Assembly: GCF_003347665.1 (NCBI RefSeq)
Contig: NZ_QDGA01000016.1
Location: forward strand, 48,136 to 112,135
Origin: Microvirga calopogonii
GTDB taxonomy: Bacteria > Pseudomonadota > Alphaproteobacteria > Rhizobiales > Beijerinckiaceae
Direction: 5' to 3'
DNA: 64,000 nt
Every line of letters starts with the position of its first letter. Positions within the stretch are counted from its first letter, which is position 1. Shown here piece by piece: positions 8,115-18,085 of this stretch. The notes below the pieces were generated by a model, which ran no database searches, had not been told where the DNA came from, and saw only the letters and a list, made by a program, of their open reading frames with translations. Made by a program: the position numbers and the translations under genes.

Positions 8115-10310
8115 TTATTCCGCCGCCTGCGCTTCTGCGGGCTTGGGCTTCAGATGGACGAGCATGTCGATGAGCGCCCGGTCGTGGAGAACGACCATCC
8201 GCTCCTTGTTGTGCAACCAGCTGACGGCATCGTCGATGGTTTCGGCATCGACGAGTTTAGCCTCCGCGAGGGCCCGCTCCGTCTCGATGATGCCGCGCTT
8301 GCGGGGCAGGGCGGGCGGCAACATTTCGAGGTGCCGCTCCCGCAGGTTGGCATCCTCATAGATGGCCCGGACACTGTCGGCGTCGTCAAAGCCGAAAGCG
8401 GCATTGCGAGCCTGCAGCTCGTTTGCGCGCGTCGCGATGGCAGGCGGCTGGTACTCCTCGGGCGTACGCAGAAGCCCCAGCCGTTTCAGCGCCAGACCGG
8501 CGCCGAGTTGGCCGCTGAGCCAGGAAAGGGGAATGGCAAGCAGCAGGCCGATGATCGTGGGGGACATCCAAAGGAACAGGGATGTGGCGATCATGAAGGC
8601 GGAGATGCCGGCCAGTATTCCGAGAACCGTGTGGGCGCGGTGGCGGCGCACGATATCCTTGAATGGGATGGATCCGTCGTCGCGACGCTGCGGCTGCCAG
8701 CCCGTGTCGCGTCCGAGCAGGATCTGGAAGACCGAGCCCGACTGGATGAGCATCAGGATCGGTGCCAGGAGCGCGGAGAGGATGATCTCGATCGTGGACG
8801 AGATGATCAGCCGGATGCCTCCTCCCGATGCCCGCCGGTCGCTGCTGCGGATGAGCATCAGCAGGAGACCGAAGATCTTCGGGGCCAGCAGGATCCCCAT
8901 GGTCAGCGCGAAGAGCGCCAGGGCTCGCTCGGGGTCGAACCGGGGCCAGATCGGATAAAGGCGGAAGTCACGGGCGAAATATTCCGGCCGGATGTAGGTG
9001 GTCTGCAGGACCAGCGCGATACCGACGATCAGCTGGAACAGCCAGAACGGTGAGGCGAGATAGGACATGATGCCGGTGGCGAAGTGCTGTCGCGTCGGCA
9101 GCTTCAGGCCTTTGGCCCCGATGACCCGCATGTGCTGGAGATTGCCTTGGCACCAGCGCCTGTCACGAGCCGACAGGTCGATGAGGGACGGCGGGCTCTC
9201 TTCATAGGAGCCCTGCAGATCCGCCAGCATATAGACCGACCATCCGGCACGGCGCAGAAGGGCCGCCTCGACGAAGTCATGGCTCAGGATATGGCCGCCG
9301 AAGGGAGGTTTGCCCTTCAGGTCGGGCAGCCCGCCATGGGCGGCGAAGGCCTTGGTCCGGATGATCGCATTATGGCCCCAGTAATTGCCGTCTCGCCCCA
9401 TCCAGACTGCGAGGCCCATCGCGATGACCGGACCCGTGACACGCGCGGCATATTGCTGAAGCCGGGCAAAGAGCGTGTTGCGGTTGATGATGAGCGGCAG
9501 CGACTGAATGATTCCCGCATCGGGATCGGCTTCCATGGCGGCAGCCAAGCGCACGATGCACTCACCCGTCATGAGGCTGTCGGCGTCGAGGACCAGCATG
9601 TGCTCGTAATGCCCGCCCCAGCGGGACACGAAATCGGCAATGTTGCCGGCCTTGCGATGGTGGTTCTTCTGGCGATGGCGGTAGTAGAACCTCGCTCCCG
9701 GGCCAAGACGCTCCCTTAGGGCAAGGAATGCCCGCTCCTCCGCCACCCAGGCATCCGGATTCGTAGTATCGGACAGGATGAAGTAGTCGAAATGGTCACC
9801 GAGGCCTGTCGCCTCGACCGATTCATGGATCGCTTCCAGGGCTGCAAAGGTCCGGTCCGTCTGCTCGTTATAGACAGGCATGACGATGGCAGTGCGCTGC
9901 TTCAGCGAAGCAGGCAGGTGCCCCCTGTGTCCGGGGCGCCGCAGCAGGGCGAAGAAGCCTAACAGGGCGCTGGTGAAAGCGACTGCGATCCAGGAGAAGT
10001 TCACGGTGAACAGCGCAACGAGCACCCACTGGAGCGCCGTCGTCCGGCTCACCGACACGACTTGGTACATCTCGTAGGTGCCGTAGGCGGTCAGCAGCAA
10101 TCCGCCTCCGAAAACGAAAAGGCGGGCGAGCCAGATCCCCAGCTTGGGGTGCTGGTGAAGCGGCCGGCGCTCCTCCGATTCCGACCAGCGGCGAAGCGAC
10201 TGGGTCGGCATGTCCAGGTGCTTTTCCGGCGGCATAGAGGGTGTGGGCCGTCCGAGGGCGGCCACGTTCGGGTTAGAGTCGGGACCTACGGTGTCCAACG
10301 ATAAAGCCAT
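8115..10310 (-). CDS. opgH: Glucans biosynthesis glucosyltransferase H
   Basis: A 731-residue inner-membrane GT2 enzyme that polymerises the beta-glucan backbone of osmoregulated periplasmic glucans from UDP-glucose. An N-terminal cytoplasmic stretch is followed by two helices (about 65-115), then the catalytic domain: the nucleotide-binding TAIVMPVYNE, the DxD-type VLDADSLMTGE, and the acceptor-site motif DRRWCQGNLQHMRV (a variant of QxxRW). Four or more further helices follow (FWLFQLIVGIALVL and onward). Its start overlaps the end of opgG by 25 bases, so the order opgG-opgH and translational coupling match other proteobacteria. Length is somewhat shorter than the 850-residue E. coli protein, mainly at the ends. 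Confidence 0.95.
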   Translation of the reverse strand: MALSLDTVGPDSNPNVAALGRPTPSMPPEKHLDMPTQSLRRWSESEERRPLHQHPKLGIWLARLFVFGGGLLLTAYGTYEMYQVVSVSRTTALQWVLVALFTVNFSWIAVAFTSALLGFFALLRRPGHRGHLPASLKQRTAIVMPVYNEQTDRTFAALEAIHESVEATGLGDHFDYFILSDTTNPDAWVAEERAFLALRERLGPGARFYYRHRQKNHHRKAGNIADFVSRWGGHYEHMLVLDADSLMTGECIVRLAAAMEADPDAGIIQSLPLIINRNTLFARLQQYAARVTGPVIAMGLAVWMGRDGNYWGHNAIIRTKAFAAHGGLPDLKGKPPFGGHILSHDFVEAALLRRAGWSVYMLADLQGSYEESPPSLIDLSARDRRWCQGNLQHMRVIGAKGLKLPTRQHFATGIMSYLASPFWLFQLIVGIALVLQTTYIRPEYFARDFRLYPIWPRFDPERALALFALTMGILLAPKIFGLLLMLIRSSDRRASGGGIRLIISSTIEIILSALLAPILMLIQSGSVFQILLGRDTGWQPQRRDDGSIPFKDIVRRHRAHTVLGILAGISAFMIATSLFLWMSPTIIGLLLAIPLSWLSGQLGAGLALKRLGLLRTPEEYQPPAIATRANELQARNAAFGFDDADSVRAIYEDANLRERHLEMLPPALPRKRGIIETERALAEAKLVDAETIDDAVSWLHNKERMVVLHDRALIDMLVHLKPKPAEAQAAE

Positions 10311-11857
10311 GTCTCGCTAATCGGTTTCCCGCCTGCTTCAAGGATCAGGCGCATCTCACACGCGTTTTCGTTGCCCGGGTCAAGCTCGAACGCAACACGT
10401 ACTGTCTTTCGTTCCGGATATGGCAAAAGTTTGAGGTTCTGAAACGTTCCAGGGCCAACGGTCAGAACCGATTTTAGGTCCGTCGGCAGATTGTCGCCCA
10501 GCGCGTCGCCGGTAAAGTCGACCGTGAATCGCCGTCTCCTGCCCCCGCTGCCCCGGCCCGAGCGCGTCGCCGATACGGTTGCAAGGGGCGGCCGTTCAGG
10601 GGCGTTCCATCCCCAATACTGCCGGTACGCAATGGCGACTTCGGACCCGGCCGCCATCGGCGCCTTCGGACGCCAATAGGTCAGAATATTGTCGTTGATT
10701 TCCGAGTCGGTCGGAATTTCGAGCAGCTGGACGCTGCCTTGGCCCCAATCGCCCAACGGCTCGATCCAGAGGCTCGGCTTGCGCTCGAATCGCTGGTCGT
10801 CGTCCTGGAAGGCTTCATAGGAACGCTCCCGCTGCAGCAGGCCGAATCCACGTGGTGAGCTGTCGACGAAGGCCGAAATCTGAAGAGTTTCGGGATTGTG
10901 CAGCGGACGCCACAGCCATTCTCCCGAGCCGTTCAGCATCTGGAGCCCGGAGGATTCGTAGACGGCGGGGCGGATGTCGTCCGAGTTGAGAAGATCGTTC
11001 GGCCCATAGAGGTAGGTCGAGGCGATCCCCCCGAGGCCCACATGCTCCAGGTTGACGCGAGGGAAGAGGGTCATCTCCACGTCGACGATGGTCATGTCGC
11101 CAGGGCGGAACGTCATTCGCACCGCGCCGGTGGTCGATTCCGAATCGAGTACGCCATGCACGGTGATGGCGTTGCTCCCTACGGCCGGACGTTCGAGCCA
11201 GAATGCACGGAAAACCGGAAATTCCTCACCACGTGCTTCGGCCGGGCGCAAGGTCAGAGCCCGGGCGATCGCACCGTAAGACTGGCCGCGTGCGATGGCA
11301 CGGAAGAAGGTGCCGCCCTGAACGAAGGCGAAGTCGAACGGTTTCCCGTTTCCGAGCTGCGCGATCAGCTTGAAGCCCGAAAAGCCGATATCCGGCAGAT
11401 TGTTCGGCGGATTGATGCGGCCATAATCGAACTGGCTCGGGCTGAAGCCGATCCGTCTGACGGCGCCATCCTCCACGAGGTAGAGATCCACCGCATCCCT
11501 GAACACGAAGCCTCGATGAAGCGGCTCGACGGAGATGCCGCGGTTTTCCGTGCTCCAGATGGCCGGCTGATTGTAGCGGATGGTGGAGTATTGCTCCTGA
11601 TTCAGGTTGCCGAACACATCCGGCAGATCGTTCGGGGCGGCTACATACGGCTTCTTGGAGAGCTGCCGTGCAATATCGATCACAACCGCCGGGTCGAACC
11701 GCTGATTCTCGCCCATCCTTGCTGAAATTGTCGCTTGAGGTGTTTGGGCTCGGACGGCAGGCGCGTATGCGAGCCCGGCGACGGAGACGCCGATATAGGC
11801 CAGCATGTCGCGCCGGCGAGGATGAAAAGGGGAGGAACCCCTTGGCGGAACCGGCAC
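10286..11857 (-). CDS. opgG: Periplasmic glucan biosynthesis protein, OpgG/OpgD family
   Basis: A periplasmic protein of the OpgG/OpgD family (524 residues from the chosen start), needed for branching and maturation of osmoregulated glucans. The N terminus has a twin-arginine-type signal: HPRRRDMLAYIGVSVAGLAY then APAVRAQ, suggesting Tat export, as known for OpgD. The family core follows: LPDVFGNLNQEQYSTIRY, then the long beta-sandwich with WLERPAVGSNAITVHGVLDS and the FFPRVNLEHVGLGG-like region (here LFPRVNLEHVGLGG). Start choice: GTG at 11857 puts the arginine motif about 15 residues in; an in-frame ATG at 11968 would add 37 residues of unlikely composition, and an ATG at 11809 would cut off the arginines. 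Co-transcribed with opgH. Confidence 0.92.
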   Translation of the reverse strand: MPVPPRGSSPFHPRRRDMLAYIGVSVAGLAYAPAVRAQTPQATISARMGENQRFDPAVVIDIARQLSKKPYVAAPNDLPDVFGNLNQEQYSTIRYNQPAIWSTENRGISVEPLHRGFVFRDAVDLYLVEDGAVRRIGFSPSQFDYGRINPPNNLPDIGFSGFKLIAQLGNGKPFDFAFVQGGTFFRAIARGQSYGAIARALTLRPAEARGEEFPVFRAFWLERPAVGSNAITVHGVLDSESTTGAVRMTFRPGDMTIVDVEMTLFPRVNLEHVGLGGIASTYLYGPNDLLNSDDIRPAVYESSGLQMLNGSGEWLWRPLHNPETLQISAFVDSSPRGFGLLQRERSYEAFQDDDQRFERKPSLWIEPLGDWGQGSVQLLEIPTDSEINDNILTYWRPKAPMAAGSEVAIAYRQYWGWNAPERPPLATVSATRSGRGSGGRRRRFTVDFTGDALGDNLPTDLKSVLTVGPGTFQNLKLLPYPERKTVRVAFELDPGNENACEMRLILEAGGKPISETWLYRWTP

Positions 11858-12041
11858 AGCGATACTCTTGTGTGAACGAGGCTCTTCAGCCAGACAGTTG
11901 GAATGCCCTATACATATCGTCAATCGTGAGCATGAAGTAAACGCAGCTGGCGGTGGAAAGCGCCTCATTGCTTATGAAAAGATTGCTGAAATACCCCTTC
12001 GGACTAAGTTCGACACCAAAGTGTCACGGGATTGAAACTGT

Positions 12042-13418
12042 ATGACCTCGCCTGACTCCTTCAAGACGCCATCGTCACGTAGCTGCCTTGCCGTCGTACT
12101 GGCCGCAGGTGAGGGAACCCGGATGAAATCCGGAAAGCCCAAGGTCCTGCACCAGGTGGCGAACCGTTCCATGGTCGGCCATGTGCTTGCCACTCTCGCG
12201 AAAGCCGGCGCCTCGAGTGTTGCTGCGGTCATCGGGCCGGACCGGGACGATGTCGCGAAGGAAGTGCAGAAGGGTTTTCCCGAAGCGCGGATCTTCGTTC
12301 AAAAGGATCGGCTCGGGACAGCCCATGCGGTGCTGAGTGCCCGGGAGGCTCTGGCCCTTGGAGCGGACGATGTCATCATCGCCTTCGGCGATACGCCGCT
12401 CGTCCTGGCCGAAACCTTCGCCAAGCTCCGGGCTCCGCTCGCGCAAGGGGCCGGCGTTGTGGCCATGGGTTTCGAGGCGAAGGATCCCACTGGTTATGGC
12501 CGTTTCATCACATCCGGCGATGAGCTTCTAGCCATCCGCGAGCACAAGGACGCCAGCGAGGCCGAGCGCAGGATCACGCTCTGCAACGGCGGCTTGATGG
12601 CAATCCGCGGCGACCTTGCCCTCACGTTGCTCGACCAAGTCAGAAATGACAACGCGAAGGGCGAGTACTATCTCACGGACATCGTCGAGATCGCTCGCTC
12701 CCTTGGATATAGGACAGCCGCCGTGGTCGTCCCTGAAGACGAGGTTCACGGCGTCAACGACCGGGCCCAGCTCGCGGCAGCCGAGCGGATCATCCAGGAG
12801 CGGCTGCGCCAGGAGGCCATGGCATCGGGTGTGACCCTCGTGGCTCCCGAGACGGTCTTCTTCAGCCATGACACCCGTCTTGGACAGGATGTCGTGGTGG
12901 AGCCTCATGTCGTCTTCGGTCCCGGCGTTGTTGTCGAGGAGGGGGCTGTCGTGCATAGCTTCAGCCACCTTGAGGGCACGCGGATTGCATCCGGAGCCGG
13001 CGTCGGGCCCTTCGCGCGGCTGCGCCCGGGCGCCTCGATCGGTCCCAAGGCCAAGGTCGGCAATTTCGTCGAGATCAAGAACACGGAGCTCGGGGCCGGC
13101 GCCAAGGTGAGCCACCTGACCTATCTGGGCGATGCCAGCATCGGAGCCGAGGTCAATATCGGCGCGGGCACGATCACCTGCAATTACGACGGATACGGCA
13201 AGTACCGGACGGAGATCGGCGAGGGAGCCTTCATCGGCTCGAACTCCTCACTCGTGGCTCCCATCACCATCGGCAAAGGAGCTTTCGTCGGATCCGGGTC
13301 GGTTATTACGGACAATATCCCTGAGAACGCTTTGGCCCTCGGCCGCGGACGTCAGATTGTAAAAGAAGGCTGGGCCCTTGCATTCAGAGAGAAGGCTCAG
13401 GCCGCCAAGAAGAAATAA
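12042..13418 (+). CDS. glmU: Bifunctional UDP-GlcNAc pyrophosphorylase / GlcN-1-P acetyltransferase
   Basis: A 458-residue cytoplasmic enzyme making UDP-N-acetylglucosamine for peptidoglycan, lipid A and surface glycans. The N-terminal uridyltransferase has [20 protein letters not shown] (about residues 14-35) and AFGDTPL; the C-terminal left-handed beta-helix acetyltransferase starts near residue 255 (hexapeptide turns [19 protein letters not shown]) and includes [20 protein letters not shown] and the [10 protein letters not shown] loop with the catalytic region. Length is normal for the family. Divergent from opgG across a short spacer and followed 111 bases later by glmS, so the two steps of amino sugar supply lie together. 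Confidence 0.97.
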   Translation: MTSPDSFKTPSSRSCLAVVLAAGEGTRMKSGKPKVLHQVANRSMVGHVLATLAKAGASSVAAVIGPDRDDVAKEVQKGFPEARIFVQKDRLGTAHAVLSAREALALGADDVIIAFGDTPLVLAETFAKLRAPLAQGAGVVAMGFEAKDPTGYGRFITSGDELLAIREHKDASEAERRITLCNGGLMAIRGDLALTLLDQVRNDNAKGEYYLTDIVEIARSLGYRTAAVVVPEDEVHGVNDRAQLAAAERIIQERLRQEAMASGVTLVAPETVFFSHDTRLGQDVVVEPHVVFGPGVVVEEGAVVHSFSHLEGTRIASGAGVGPFARLRPGASIGPKAKVGNFVEIKNTELGAGAKVSHLTYLGDASIGAEVNIGAGTITCNYDGYGKYRTEIGEGAFIGSNSSLVAPITIGKGAFVGSGSVITDNIPENALALGRGRQIVKEGWALAFREKAQAAKKK

Positions 13419-13529
13419 GGACCCTTGTCACAATAGGTTACGCAAGTTGATTCCGCCGTAAGGCCGAGCCTCTGTAAGGACACCTCGGAGCTTAGCGGCT
13501 GTCGGATTAGATGGAGGAAGTTTCAGGGC

Positions 13530-15356
13530 ATGTGCGGAATCGTTGGAATTGTCGGAAAGACTCCTGTCGCGCCACAGATCGTGGAGGCTCTCAAGCGGCT
13601 GGAGTATCGCGGGTACGATTCCGCCGGCGTCGCGACTCTGGAGGAAGGCCGGCTCGACCGCCGGCGTGCCGAGGGCAAGCTGCGCAATCTGGAGACCAAG
13701 CTCTCCCAGGCCCCGCTCTCCGGTGTGATCGGCATCGGCCACACCCGGTGGGCCACTCATGGCAAGCCCAATGAGACCAATGCCCATCCCCATGCGACCG
13801 ATAAGCTCGCGGTCGTCCATAACGGTATCATCGAGAACTTCCGGGAGCTGAAGACGGGGCTCGAGGCGAAGGGGGTGCGGTTCGAGACGGAGACCGATAC
13901 CGAAGTGGTTGCCCAACTCGTGACCTATGAGATTCGCCAGGGACGGCTACCCATCGAAGCGGTCGCCGTGACCTTGCCGCGCCTGCGCGGTGCTTTCGCG
14001 CTCGGATTCCTGTTCTCGGGTGAGGACGACCTGCTGATCGGCGCCCGCCACGGCGCACCCCTCGCCATCGGCTATGGCGAGGGCGAGATGTATCTCGGCT
14101 CGGACGCTCTGGCCTTGGCCCCGTTCACGGATGAGGTGGTCTATCTGGATGACGGCGATTGGGCGATCCTGACCCGTAGAGGGGCCGATATCCGGGACGA
14201 GAGCGGCAAGCCGGTGCAACGGGTCCGACACAGGATACCGGTTGGTTCCTTCCTAGCCGACAAGGGCAATTACCGCCATTTCATGGCCAAGGAGATCCAT
14301 GAACAGGCGGAGGTCGTGGGCCGCACGCTCGCCCATTACGTGAACTTCGGAGCCGAGCGCGTTGAACTGCCAGTCGAATTGCCTTTCGACTTCAGGGACC
14401 TGAAGCGGATCTCCATCTCCGCCTGCGGAACCGCGTATCTCGCGGGGCTGATCTCGAAATACTGGTTCGAGCGTCTGGCGCGCATCCCGGTCGAGATCGA
14501 TGTCGCGTCCGAGTTCCGTTACCGGGAGGCTCCTCTGGAGCCAGGCGGCTTGGCATTGTTCGTGTCCCAATCGGGCGAGACGGCGGATACGCTGGCTTCG
14601 CTCCGCTATGCCACCGCCGAGAAGCAGCATACGCTCTCCGTGGTGAACGTGCCGACCTCCACCATGGCGCGCGAGAGCAATGTCATCGCGCAGACGCTAG
14701 CGGGCGTCGAGGTGGGCGTGGCCTCGACCAAGGCCTTCACCTGCCAGCTCACGGTCCTCCTGTCTCTTGCCATCGCGGCCGGCCGGGCGCGCGGCGCCCT
14801 CAGTGCCGAGGAGGAGAAGGAGCTGGTCAATGCCCTCATTGCCGTTCCTGGTCAGATGACCGAGGCCATGAAGCGCGAGCATCAGATCGAAATCCTGGCC
14901 CGCGACCTCTCCAAGGCGAAGGACGTGCTGTATCTCGGGCGCGGCACGTCCTATCCACTCGCCATGGAAGGAGCTTTGAAGCTCAAGGAAATCTCGTACA
15001 TTCACGCTGAAGGCTATGCGGCGGGCGAGCTCAAGCACGGTCCCATTGCGCTCATCGACGAGACGATGCCCGTGATCGTGATCGCGCCGCACGACAACAT
15101 CTTCGAGAAGACTGTGTCCAACATGCAGGAAGTGGCCGCCCGCGGTGGACGCATCATCCTCATCACGGACGAGCGCGGTGCGCTGGAAGCCGGTCTCGAC
15201 ACCATGGCGACCATTATCCTGCCGTCCGCGCATCCGGTCGTGGCACCGATCGTGAACGCGGTTCCGATCCAGCTGCTCGCCTATCACACGGCCGTTTTCA
15301 TGGGCAAAGACGTGGATCAGCCGCGCAATCTCGCGAAATCCGTCACGGTGGAATGA
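13530..15356 (+). CDS. glmS: Glutamine-fructose-6-phosphate aminotransferase (isomerizing)
   Basis: A 608-residue cytoplasmic enzyme that makes glucosamine-6-phosphate from fructose-6-phosphate and glutamine. Cys2 in MCGIVGIVGKTP is the N-terminal nucleophile of the glutaminase domain (about 1-240), with RWATHGKPNETNAHPH as the substrate loop. Two SIS domains follow (ISACGTAYLAGLI and LFVSQSGETADTLASL in the first; YLGRGTSYPLAMEGALKLKE in the second), and the C terminus ends NLAKSVTVE as in the family. GGAGG near 13513 precedes the ATG. No glmS ribozyme-like structure is expected or seen in this lineage. The stop overlaps the ATG of the downstream acetyltransferase by four bases. Confidence 0.97.
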   Translation: MCGIVGIVGKTPVAPQIVEALKRLEYRGYDSAGVATLEEGRLDRRRAEGKLRNLETKLSQAPLSGVIGIGHTRWATHGKPNETNAHPHATDKLAVVHNGIIENFRELKTGLEAKGVRFETETDTEVVAQLVTYEIRQGRLPIEAVAVTLPRLRGAFALGFLFSGEDDLLIGARHGAPLAIGYGEGEMYLGSDALALAPFTDEVVYLDDGDWAILTRRGADIRDESGKPVQRVRHRIPVGSFLADKGNYRHFMAKEIHEQAEVVGRTLAHYVNFGAERVELPVELPFDFRDLKRISISACGTAYLAGLISKYWFERLARIPVEIDVASEFRYREAPLEPGGLALFVSQSGETADTLASLRYATAEKQHTLSVVNVPTSTMARESNVIAQTLAGVEVGVASTKAFTCQLTVLLSLAIAAGRARGALSAEEEKELVNALIAVPGQMTEAMKREHQIEILARDLSKAKDVLYLGRGTSYPLAMEGALKLKEISYIHAEGYAAGELKHGPIALIDETMPVIVIAPHDNIFEKTVSNMQEVAARGGRIILITDERGALEAGLDTMATIILPSAHPVVAPIVNAVPIQLLAYHTAVFMGKDVDQPRNLAKSVTVE

Positions 15357-15922
15357 AACCTCCGGGTTATGCCATCCGCCTGGCGCGGCGGGACGATCTG
15401 GACCGGCTCGGGGCCGTCGAGCGCTCCGCTGCGTCGGTCTTTCGCGACGTCGGTCTGGCGTGGCTCGCCGACGGTGATACGATGAATCCGGGCGTCTTGG
15501 CCGATCTCTGCCGAGGCGGGACGCTGTGGGTGGCTGCTGACGGAAACGACGAGCCGGTCGGCTTTCTCGCCGGCCACGAGCTGGATGGCTCGTTCTACAT
15601 CGCGGAGGTCTCGGTTGCCCAGTCGCACCAGCGCCAGGGAATTGGTGTCCGGTTGATAGAAGCTGCCATAGACCATGGCAGGCGACTGGGATTCGGTGCC
15701 ATTACGCTGTCGACCTATCGTGACCTGTCGTGGAACGGGCCGTTTTATGCCCGATTGGGGTTCGTCGAGGTCGACCCGGACGAGGCCGGAGCTCGGCACC
15801 GCGAGAAGCTGCGGGACGAGGCAGCGGCTGGGCACGATCCGGCCCGGCGCTGCATCATGGCGCTGCGCCTCGATCAGCCCGCCCGCAGCAGCCGGATCGC
15901 CGAGTCCCGTTCGAACAGGTAG
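15353..15922 (+). CDS. GNAT-family N-acetyltransferase
   Basis: A 189-residue GNAT-fold protein. The acetyl-CoA pyrophosphate loop is seen as VAQSHQRQGIGVRLIEAA (about residues 84-100, the Q/RxxGxG/A pattern), with a preceding beta-bulge strand YIAEVSV and the closing YARLGFVEV strand. The substrate is unknown. An ATGA overlap with glmS means it is co-translated with it; this association could point to an amino sugar or simply to convenience. The last 49 bases overlap the end of recG on the other strand, so the final residues (after about 170) are coded antisense to the RecG C terminus. Confidence 0.88.
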   Translation: MKPPGYAIRLARRDDLDRLGAVERSAASVFRDVGLAWLADGDTMNPGVLADLCRGGTLWVAADGNDEPVGFLAGHELDGSFYIAEVSVAQSHQRQGIGVRLIEAAIDHGRRLGFGAITLSTYRDLSWNGPFYARLGFVEVDPDEAGARHREKLRDEAAAGHDPARRCIMALRLDQPARSSRIAESRSNR

Positions 15923-17991
15923 AGCAGCACCCGCAGAGCCTGTCCCCGCTCACTCACGAGATCGGGATCGCGGTCCACGATCAGGCGGGCGTCGTCCCGG
16001 GCGGCTCCGAGGAGATCGCCGTCCACCTCCAGTCGGGCGAGCTTGAAACCCGGCGTTCCGGATTGGCGCGTGCCGAGGACCTCGCCTTCGCCGCGCAGGC
16101 GCAGGTCCTCTTCGGCAATGCGGAAGCCGTCCTCGGTCTGGCGCATCATCTCGAGCCGGGCCTGGGCGACCTGGCCCAAGGGTCCCTTGTAGACCAGCAG
16201 GCAGGTCGATGATTTCGAGCCCCGGCCGATGCGGCCGCGCAGCTGGTGGAGTTGGGCGAGGCCGAAGCGCTCGGCGTGCTCGATGACCATGATCGTGGCG
16301 TTCGGCACGTCGACTCCGACCTCGATCACCGTGGTGGAGACGAGGATCTTGGTCTCGCCGCCGGAGAAGCGCTCCATGGCGGCATCCTTGTCCTTGCCGG
16401 CCATCTTGCCGTGGACGAGGCCGACCTGATCGCCGAAGAAGCTCTTCAGCATCTCGTAGCGCTCCTCCGCGGCCGCGAGATCGATGGATTCGGATTCGCC
16501 CACGAGCGGGCAGACCCAATAGACCTGATCGCCGTTGGCGATGGCGCGGCCGATGCCGCCGACCACCTCGTCGAGCCGGTCGATGGCAATGAGCTTCGTG
16601 CCGATGGGCTTGCGGCCGGCAGGCTTTTCGCTCAGCACCGACACGTCCATGTCGCCGAAATAGGTGAGCGCCAGGGTGCGCGGGATCGGGGTGGCGGTCA
16701 TGACGAGAATGTCGACCGCCTCGCCCTTGGAGCCGAGCGCGAGGCGCTGGTGCACGCCGAAGCGGTGCTGCTCGTCCACCACGGCGACGCCGAGGTCCTG
16801 GAACGCCACGCCTTCCTGGAACAGGGCGTGGGTGCCGACCGCGATCTGGATGCTGCCGTCCGCGAGTCCCGCCAGGATGGTCCGGCGCGCGACGCCTTTC
16901 TCCCGCCCGGTGAGCAGGGTGATGGTGAGCCCCGCCTGTTCGGCCATGGGGGCGAGGCGTTCGTAGTGCTGGCGGGCGAGGATTTCGGTCGGGGCCATCA
17001 TGGCGGCCTGCCGGCCCGCCTCGATGGCGCTCGCCATGGTGAGCAGGCCGACCACCGTCTTGCCCGAGCCCACATCGCCCTGGAGCAGGCGCAGCATCTT
17101 CTTGTCGGACGTGAGGTCGTGCCGGATGTCCTCGATGGCCCGGGCCTGCGAGCCGGTGAGCCCGAAGGGCAGGGCGGCCTTCAGCCGTTCGACCAGATGG
17201 CCGTCTCCGGCGTTCACCCGGCCCGGCAGCCGCCGCATGCGGCTGCGCACGAGCGCCAAGGCCAGCTGGGAGGCCAGCAGCTCGTCATAGGCGAGGCGCC
17301 GGCGCGGCGCGGACTTGGCGATCGCCTCCTCGGAGAGCTGCGCGGCGTTGTCGGGCTTGTGCAGGGCAAACAGCGCCTGCCGGAAATCGGGCAGGGCGTT
17401 CCGGTCGAGCCAGGCCGCATCCTGCCATTCCGGCAGACCGGGGATCTTTTCGAGGGCGGCTCCGATAAACTTGCCCACCATCCGCGAGGAGAGACCCTCG
17501 GTGAGGCCATAGACCGCCTCGACGGCGGGCAGGTCCGCGATGCCCTTCTCGTCCAGGATCCGGTCCGGATGGACCATCTGGCGCCGTCCGTCCCATAGCT
17601 CGATCTTGCCCGACACGTAGCGGCGCTCGCCCACCGGTAGGATCTTTTCGAGGCGGGCCTTCTGGCCGTTGAAGAAGACCAGTGTCACGTCGCCGGTCTC
17701 GTCTTCCACGAGGATCCGGTAGGGAGCCCGGCGGCCGGGCGGCGGGGGACGATGCCCCACGACGGTCACGGAAAGCGTCACCGGCTCGCCCACGGGGGCA
17801 TCGGCGACCGATCCCTTCATCTCCCGGGAGATGCCGCTGGTCGGCACGTGGAACAGCAGGTCCATGACGCGCGTGGGCTTGCCCGGCTCGCCGAGGAGAC
17901 GGTCCAGCAGGGGGGCGATCTTCGGGCCGACGCCGGGAAGGGTGTTGGCAGGGGCGAAGAACGGATCGAGGATGGACGGACGCAATGACAT
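15874..17991 (-). CDS. recG: ATP-dependent DNA helicase RecG
   Basis: A 705-residue superfamily 2 helicase that reverses stalled replication forks and branch-migrates Holliday junctions. The N-terminal wedge/OB region begins LPGVGPKIAPLLDRLLG. Helicase motifs are in order: motif I LLQGDVGSGKTVVGLL, motif II as VVDEQHRFGVHQR (DEQH), motif III MTATPIPRTLAL, motif V TTVIEVGVDVPNATIMVIE and motif VI QLHQLRGRIGRGSKSS. The TRG-like tail DLRLRGEGEVLGTRQSG is present. Length is normal. The 3' end overlaps the convergent acetyltransferase gene. Upstream, a 190-base spacer with a palindromic repeat separates it from divergent sdhE, the usual recG-sdhE-mfd neighbourhood of this group. Confidence 0.97.
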   Translation of the reverse strand: MSLRPSILDPFFAPANTLPGVGPKIAPLLDRLLGEPGKPTRVMDLLFHVPTSGISREMKGSVADAPVGEPVTLSVTVVGHRPPPPGRRAPYRILVEDETGDVTLVFFNGQKARLEKILPVGERRYVSGKIELWDGRRQMVHPDRILDEKGIADLPAVEAVYGLTEGLSSRMVGKFIGAALEKIPGLPEWQDAAWLDRNALPDFRQALFALHKPDNAAQLSEEAIAKSAPRRRLAYDELLASQLALALVRSRMRRLPGRVNAGDGHLVERLKAALPFGLTGSQARAIEDIRHDLTSDKKMLRLLQGDVGSGKTVVGLLTMASAIEAGRQAAMMAPTEILARQHYERLAPMAEQAGLTITLLTGREKGVARRTILAGLADGSIQIAVGTHALFQEGVAFQDLGVAVVDEQHRFGVHQRLALGSKGEAVDILVMTATPIPRTLALTYFGDMDVSVLSEKPAGRKPIGTKLIAIDRLDEVVGGIGRAIANGDQVYWVCPLVGESESIDLAAAEERYEMLKSFFGDQVGLVHGKMAGKDKDAAMERFSGGETKILVSTTVIEVGVDVPNATIMVIEHAERFGLAQLHQLRGRIGRGSKSSTCLLVYKGPLGQVAQARLEMMRQTEDGFRIAEEDLRLRGEGEVLGTRQSGTPGFKLARLEVDGDLLGAARDDARLIVDRDPDLVSERGQALRVLLYLFERDSAIRLLRAG

Positions 17992-18035
17992 TCAAACGGG
18001 TGGCATCTGGAAGGGAGATGGTTATATAGCGGCTA

Positions 18036-18085
18036 GAGCATCGGACCCAAAAGTGGAATGCACTTTTGGGAGCTATCCGATGCTC
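18036..18085. repeat. Dispersed palindromic element with two nested stems
   Basis: Outer arms GAGCATCGGA (18036-18045) and TCCGATGCTC (18076-18085) enclose inner arms CCCAAAAGTG (18046-18055) and CACTTTTGGG (18061-18070), giving a near-continuous 20-bp stem. It resembles a short repeat I recall from many Hyphomicrobiales genomes. A collapsed copy with only the outer arms lies at 40529-40546 and half copies near 37779 and 37908. It lies between the divergent recG and sdhE promoters and could also fold in RNA. Confidence 0.75.

Noticed and set aside
13419..13529. glmS ribozyme or riboswitch upstream of glmS
   Set aside because: The 111-base spacer shows no recognisable core, and this regulation is typical of Gram-positive bacteria.
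16246..17598. 450-codon plus-strand frame inside recG
   Set aside because: Shadow frame opposite recG with no domain likeness.
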